64,000 bases of DNA, taken from the NCBI GenBank assembly GCA_963791805.1, contig CAWBTU010000003.1:310001-374000 (forward strand), in the 5' to 3' direction. The position numbers were made by a program, and so were the translations under genes. The notes below the pieces were generated by a model. The model saw nothing but the letters and a program-made list of their open reading frames with translations, made no database searches and was not told the origin of the DNA. Positions 61,997-64,000 of the stretch are shown here, one piece after another. Positions within the stretch are counted from its first letter, which is position 1, and each line of letters starts with the position of its first letter. This DNA is from JACMJL01 sp963791805 (GTDB lineage: Bacteria; Bacillota; Clostridia; Clostridiales; Clostridiaceae).

Positions 61997-62200
61997 TTAG
62001 TTCTTCATTTCTTTTTGTATAATTATATTTGCTTCATTTATTTCATAGTTTAAAGAGGTTAATAATATCTGAGTCTTTTCCTTCATCTCCTGAGAATGAA
62101 CCCTATTTTCCTCTGAACGAAACAACTTTTTCTCTAATATTTTTATTTTTTTCTCTAAATTACTAATATATTCTTCACTGTGATATTCCTTTTCTTTCAT
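61997..62200 (-). CDS. N-terminal coiled coil of the hybrid histidine kinase (frameshifted)
   Basis: About 67 codons from the ATG at 62200 (TTGGAGA upstream, two bases after the FIST stop). Sequence YISNLEKKIKILEKKLFRSE is a coiled coil. In the next frame the reading continues RNEELRILKEEAESVAKIKS into the HisKA region, as expected for a coiled coil joined to a kinase. No sensor domain precedes it, so the FIST protein next door is the likely input. Confidence 0.75.
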   Translation of the reverse strand: MKEKEYHSEEYISNLEKKIKILEKKLFRSEENRVHSQEMKEKTQILLTSLNYEINEANIIIQKEMKN

Positions 62201-62201
62201 G

Positions 62202-63359
62202 CTATTTTTCTCCAATCAATAGAACAGCTATGGTACCATTATGAAATCTACTTTCCTCACCATTATAAAGCGGTGCTAATTCACCATAAGTATAAAACCC
62301 ACATATGGAGAAATCTTCAGGCATCCTTTCTTTCATTAATAAATATTCTTTGCTTACTTTTGTACCCAAAATAGCCTTTCTTGCCGAACATGTAAAAACC
62401 AAGGCCGCTTGAGGACTTATTCCTCTATATCCATCTATTGCATTTTTTAATGCAGTTTCTGAAGCCACACTAATTTTTTCTGTGGTACCAGCAACTAATT
62501 GGACAATTGCATTTTCTGTTATGTCACCAAAAAAAGTAATGCTTTTGTCATTTTCATTAAAAGTAAAGGGACTCCTTATAAAAAATTTATCATCATTTTC
62601 AGGAAAAACTGCTAATGGATACTCTGTTGGCACTCTGCTATAGTTTCCTCCCAAATATTTATTATAAAAATCTAATATTGGCTCATCTTCTAGCTCATAA
62701 ACAATATTTTTATCAACTTTAGACACTCTCTTTTTGTGACCAATAGGTTCCCATCCATTAGCGATACCCGATGAAAAAATTATATCTCCTGAAAATAGCA
62801 TTACTTGAACTGAATCAGTAAGGACTTGATCTTTATAAAATTGATAAGTTTTTTTCATTCCCCATTGATCAGCTGCTAGTCCACCAAAAATAGGAAACTT
62901 AACACCAATGGTTTTCTGAATACCTTTTAGCATAGCAACACCACTTACAGTTAGGCTTTCGGATAATACTACACAAAATTTCGCTTCATTATCTAACTTA
63001 GATTGTGCTTCATTAACAGCATTCTTTGTTGCTTCGTCAATATTATTTGAAAGCTCTGTCCCAAGACCAGTCTTAATTTGAATTGTATCTGAATAAAAAA
63101 GTATCAATGTGATTGAGTCCTCTATACATCCTAACCTTGAAGACATTTCACCATCAGTTGTACACCCTATTAATTCTATATTGGGATACTTTAAATTAAT
63201 TTCATTTAATATAAGACCATGTTCAAAATTTACTGCACAATAAAGTATGCCTGCTTGTGGAATGAGATTACCCAATTTTTCATTACATTGTTCTAGTACT
63301 TCTTTGACAGCATCAATTTCATCAACATCTTCACTATGACCTACAGCTATCTTTAACAA
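62202..63359 (-). CDS. FIST-domain sensory protein
   Basis: About 385 residues. FIST N domain (ILYCAVNFEHGLILNEINLK, ELIGCTTDGEMSS, VVLSESLTVSGVAML, FPIFGGLAADQWGM, GDIIFSSGIANGWEPIG) and FIST C domain (VYELEDEPILDFYNKYLGG, SPQAALVFTCSARKAILG, ICGFYTYGELAPL, FHNGTIAVLLIG). FIST proteins sense small ligands, perhaps amino acids, and act with kinases. The TTG at 63359 has TGGAGGTAA at the right distance; the in-frame ATG at 63374 overlaps that site. First gene of the three-gene signalling operon. Confidence 0.93.
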   Translation of the reverse strand: MLKIAVGHSEDVDEIDAVKEVLEQCNEKLGNLIPQAGILYCAVNFEHGLILNEINLKYPNIELIGCTTDGEMSSRLGCIEDSITLILFYSDTIQIKTGLGTELSNNIDEATKNAVNEAQSKLDNEAKFCVVLSESLTVSGVAMLKGIQKTIGVKFPIFGGLAADQWGMKKTYQFYKDQVLTDSVQVMLFSGDIIFSSGIANGWEPIGHKKRVSKVDKNIVYELEDEPILDFYNKYLGGNYSRVPTEYPLAVFPENDDKFFIRSPFTFNENDKSITFFGDITENAIVQLVAGTTEKISVASETALKNAIDGYRGISPQAALVFTCSARKAILGTKVSKEYLLMKERMPEDFSICGFYTYGELAPLYNGEESRFHNGTIAVLLIGEK

Positions 63360-63383
63360 AAATATTACCTCCATCCTAAGCAA

Positions 63384-63663
63384 ATATTTTAGACTTATAG
63401 TCCTTATATGGATTTTTTCGAATTTTCAGTCATATTAATGTATTAATATGACTATATCACTTTTATGTTATAGGTTCAACACCTTCAATTGAACTAATAA
63501 TTACCACTTTAATATACTGCGGCAACTATATTATCCTTTAATGAAAACAGGATAAATTCCTATATTCAGTGAATTACTATAATAAAACTGCTTCTTACTT
63601 ATAGCACTAATACTATAATGGAATATGGTATACTTATATAAAACATATAATGTGAGGAAAAAT
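63384..63663. other. Intergenic region between divergent genes
   Basis: No ORF or hairpin of note. It must hold the promoters of the FIST operon (minus) and of the SGNH gene (plus). TATACT near 63630 could be the -10 of the latter. Confidence 0.3.
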
Positions 63664-64000
63664 ATGAAATTAGTTTGTATTGGTGATAGTTTAACCTATG
63701 GATATGGAGTTTTATCAGAGGCGTGTTGGGTAGATCTTATGAAAATGCATTTTGATATAGAAGTAATAAATGAAGGAGTAAATGGAGATACAACTTCCGG
63801 AATTCTTTCAAGATACTATAGCGATGTGATAGAGAAAAAACCAGATTACGTAATTATTATGGCAGGAACAAATGACATACTTATGAATTATCCTCTAAAA
63901 CTTGTTAAAGAGAATATTATATTATTAATAAAGGAAGCTAAAGAAAACAGCATAATACCTATAATTGCCTTACAGCCCCCAATAATAGCTGAACTTGCAG
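63664..64000 (+). CDS. SGNH/GDSL-family lipase or acylhydrolase, partial
   Basis: 112 codons are visible before the window ends. Block I CIGDSLTYGYGV carries the catalytic Ser; block II NEGVNGDTTSGI the Gly; block III IIMAGTNDIL the Asn. No signal peptide, so it is cytosolic. GAGGAAAAAT precedes the ATG. This is the N-terminal half of a TesA-like esterase of about 190-200 residues; the Asp-His of block V is outside. Confidence 0.9.
   Translation, partial: MKLVCIGDSLTYGYGVLSEACWVDLMKMHFDIEVINEGVNGDTTSGILSRYYSDVIEKKPDYVIIMAGTNDILMNYPLKLVKENIILLIKEAKENSIIPIIALQPPIIAELA

Overview
The window is AT-rich DNA from a low-GC Gram-positive anaerobe, almost certainly Clostridium sensu stricto. The evidence is strong AGGAGG-type ribosome sites, frequent TTG starts, Spo0E-like and TcdR-like proteins, and clostridial hydrophobic W (ChW) repeats, a module best known from C. 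acetobutylicum and its relatives. I saw no rRNA, tRNA or CRISPR array.

Layout. (1) 1-7.9 kb, minus strand: a nucleoside uptake and salvage operon (ABC transporter of the NupOPQ type, LacI-type repressor, deoC, deoB, then a partial MFS transporter). Its promoter has a LacI/CcpA-type palindrome just downstream of the -10. (2) 8.1-9.0 kb: a lone lipoprotein gene with a strong terminator. (3) 9.3-31.5 kb, plus strand: a polymorphic-toxin locus. One full-length Rhs/WapA-like gene (2159 codons, no signal peptide, DNRLRE-type domain, YD repeats, two carbohydrate-binding-like modules, three ChW repeats) and its small membrane protein are followed by about seven displaced Rhs 3' ends. Each displaced end carries a different or paralogous C-terminal tail and usually a small membrane protein, the likely immunity protein. 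Two recurring hairpin-terminator families punctuate the cassettes. One cassette is interrupted by an ISKra4-like element, and several are decayed. (4) 31.7-33.9 kb, plus strand: a TcdR/BotR/UviA-like sigma factor, an XhlA-like membrane protein, an Amidase_2 endolysin and a second holin-like protein. The sigma gene and the full-length rhs gene share the same promoter pattern, TTTACA-N16-CTYTTTAA. I propose that the sigma factor switches on the toxin and that the lysis module releases it. (5) 34.0-37.8 kb, minus strand: riboflavin operon ribD-ribE-ribBA-ribH behind an FMN riboswitch.

(6) 37.8-49.1 kb: a PAS histidine kinase, an unknown protein, a tryptophanase/tyrosine phenol-lyase family enzyme, a Spo0E-like phosphatase, an ECF-type sigma factor with a DUF4179-type anti-sigma partner, a 205-bp palindromic element, a D-aminoacylase-like amidohydrolase, and a PadR regulator with a DHA2 drug exporter that share an operator-like 18-mer. 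(7) 49.1-56.1 kb: a signalling operon made of a huge Ser/Thr kinase-AAA-GAF-HPt-CheA protein (split by a frameshift), a CheX-like protein and a CheY-like protein. (8) 56.1-64 kb: a condensation-domain-like acyltransferase, a lipoprotein, an HD-GYP response regulator, a hybrid histidine kinase (frameshifted), a FIST sensor protein and a partial SGNH hydrolase.

Four apparent frameshifts (near 23765, 31040, 51760 and 62016) would each be repaired by one extra A in an A-run. They should be checked against reads before any of these genes is treated as dead or phase-variable.
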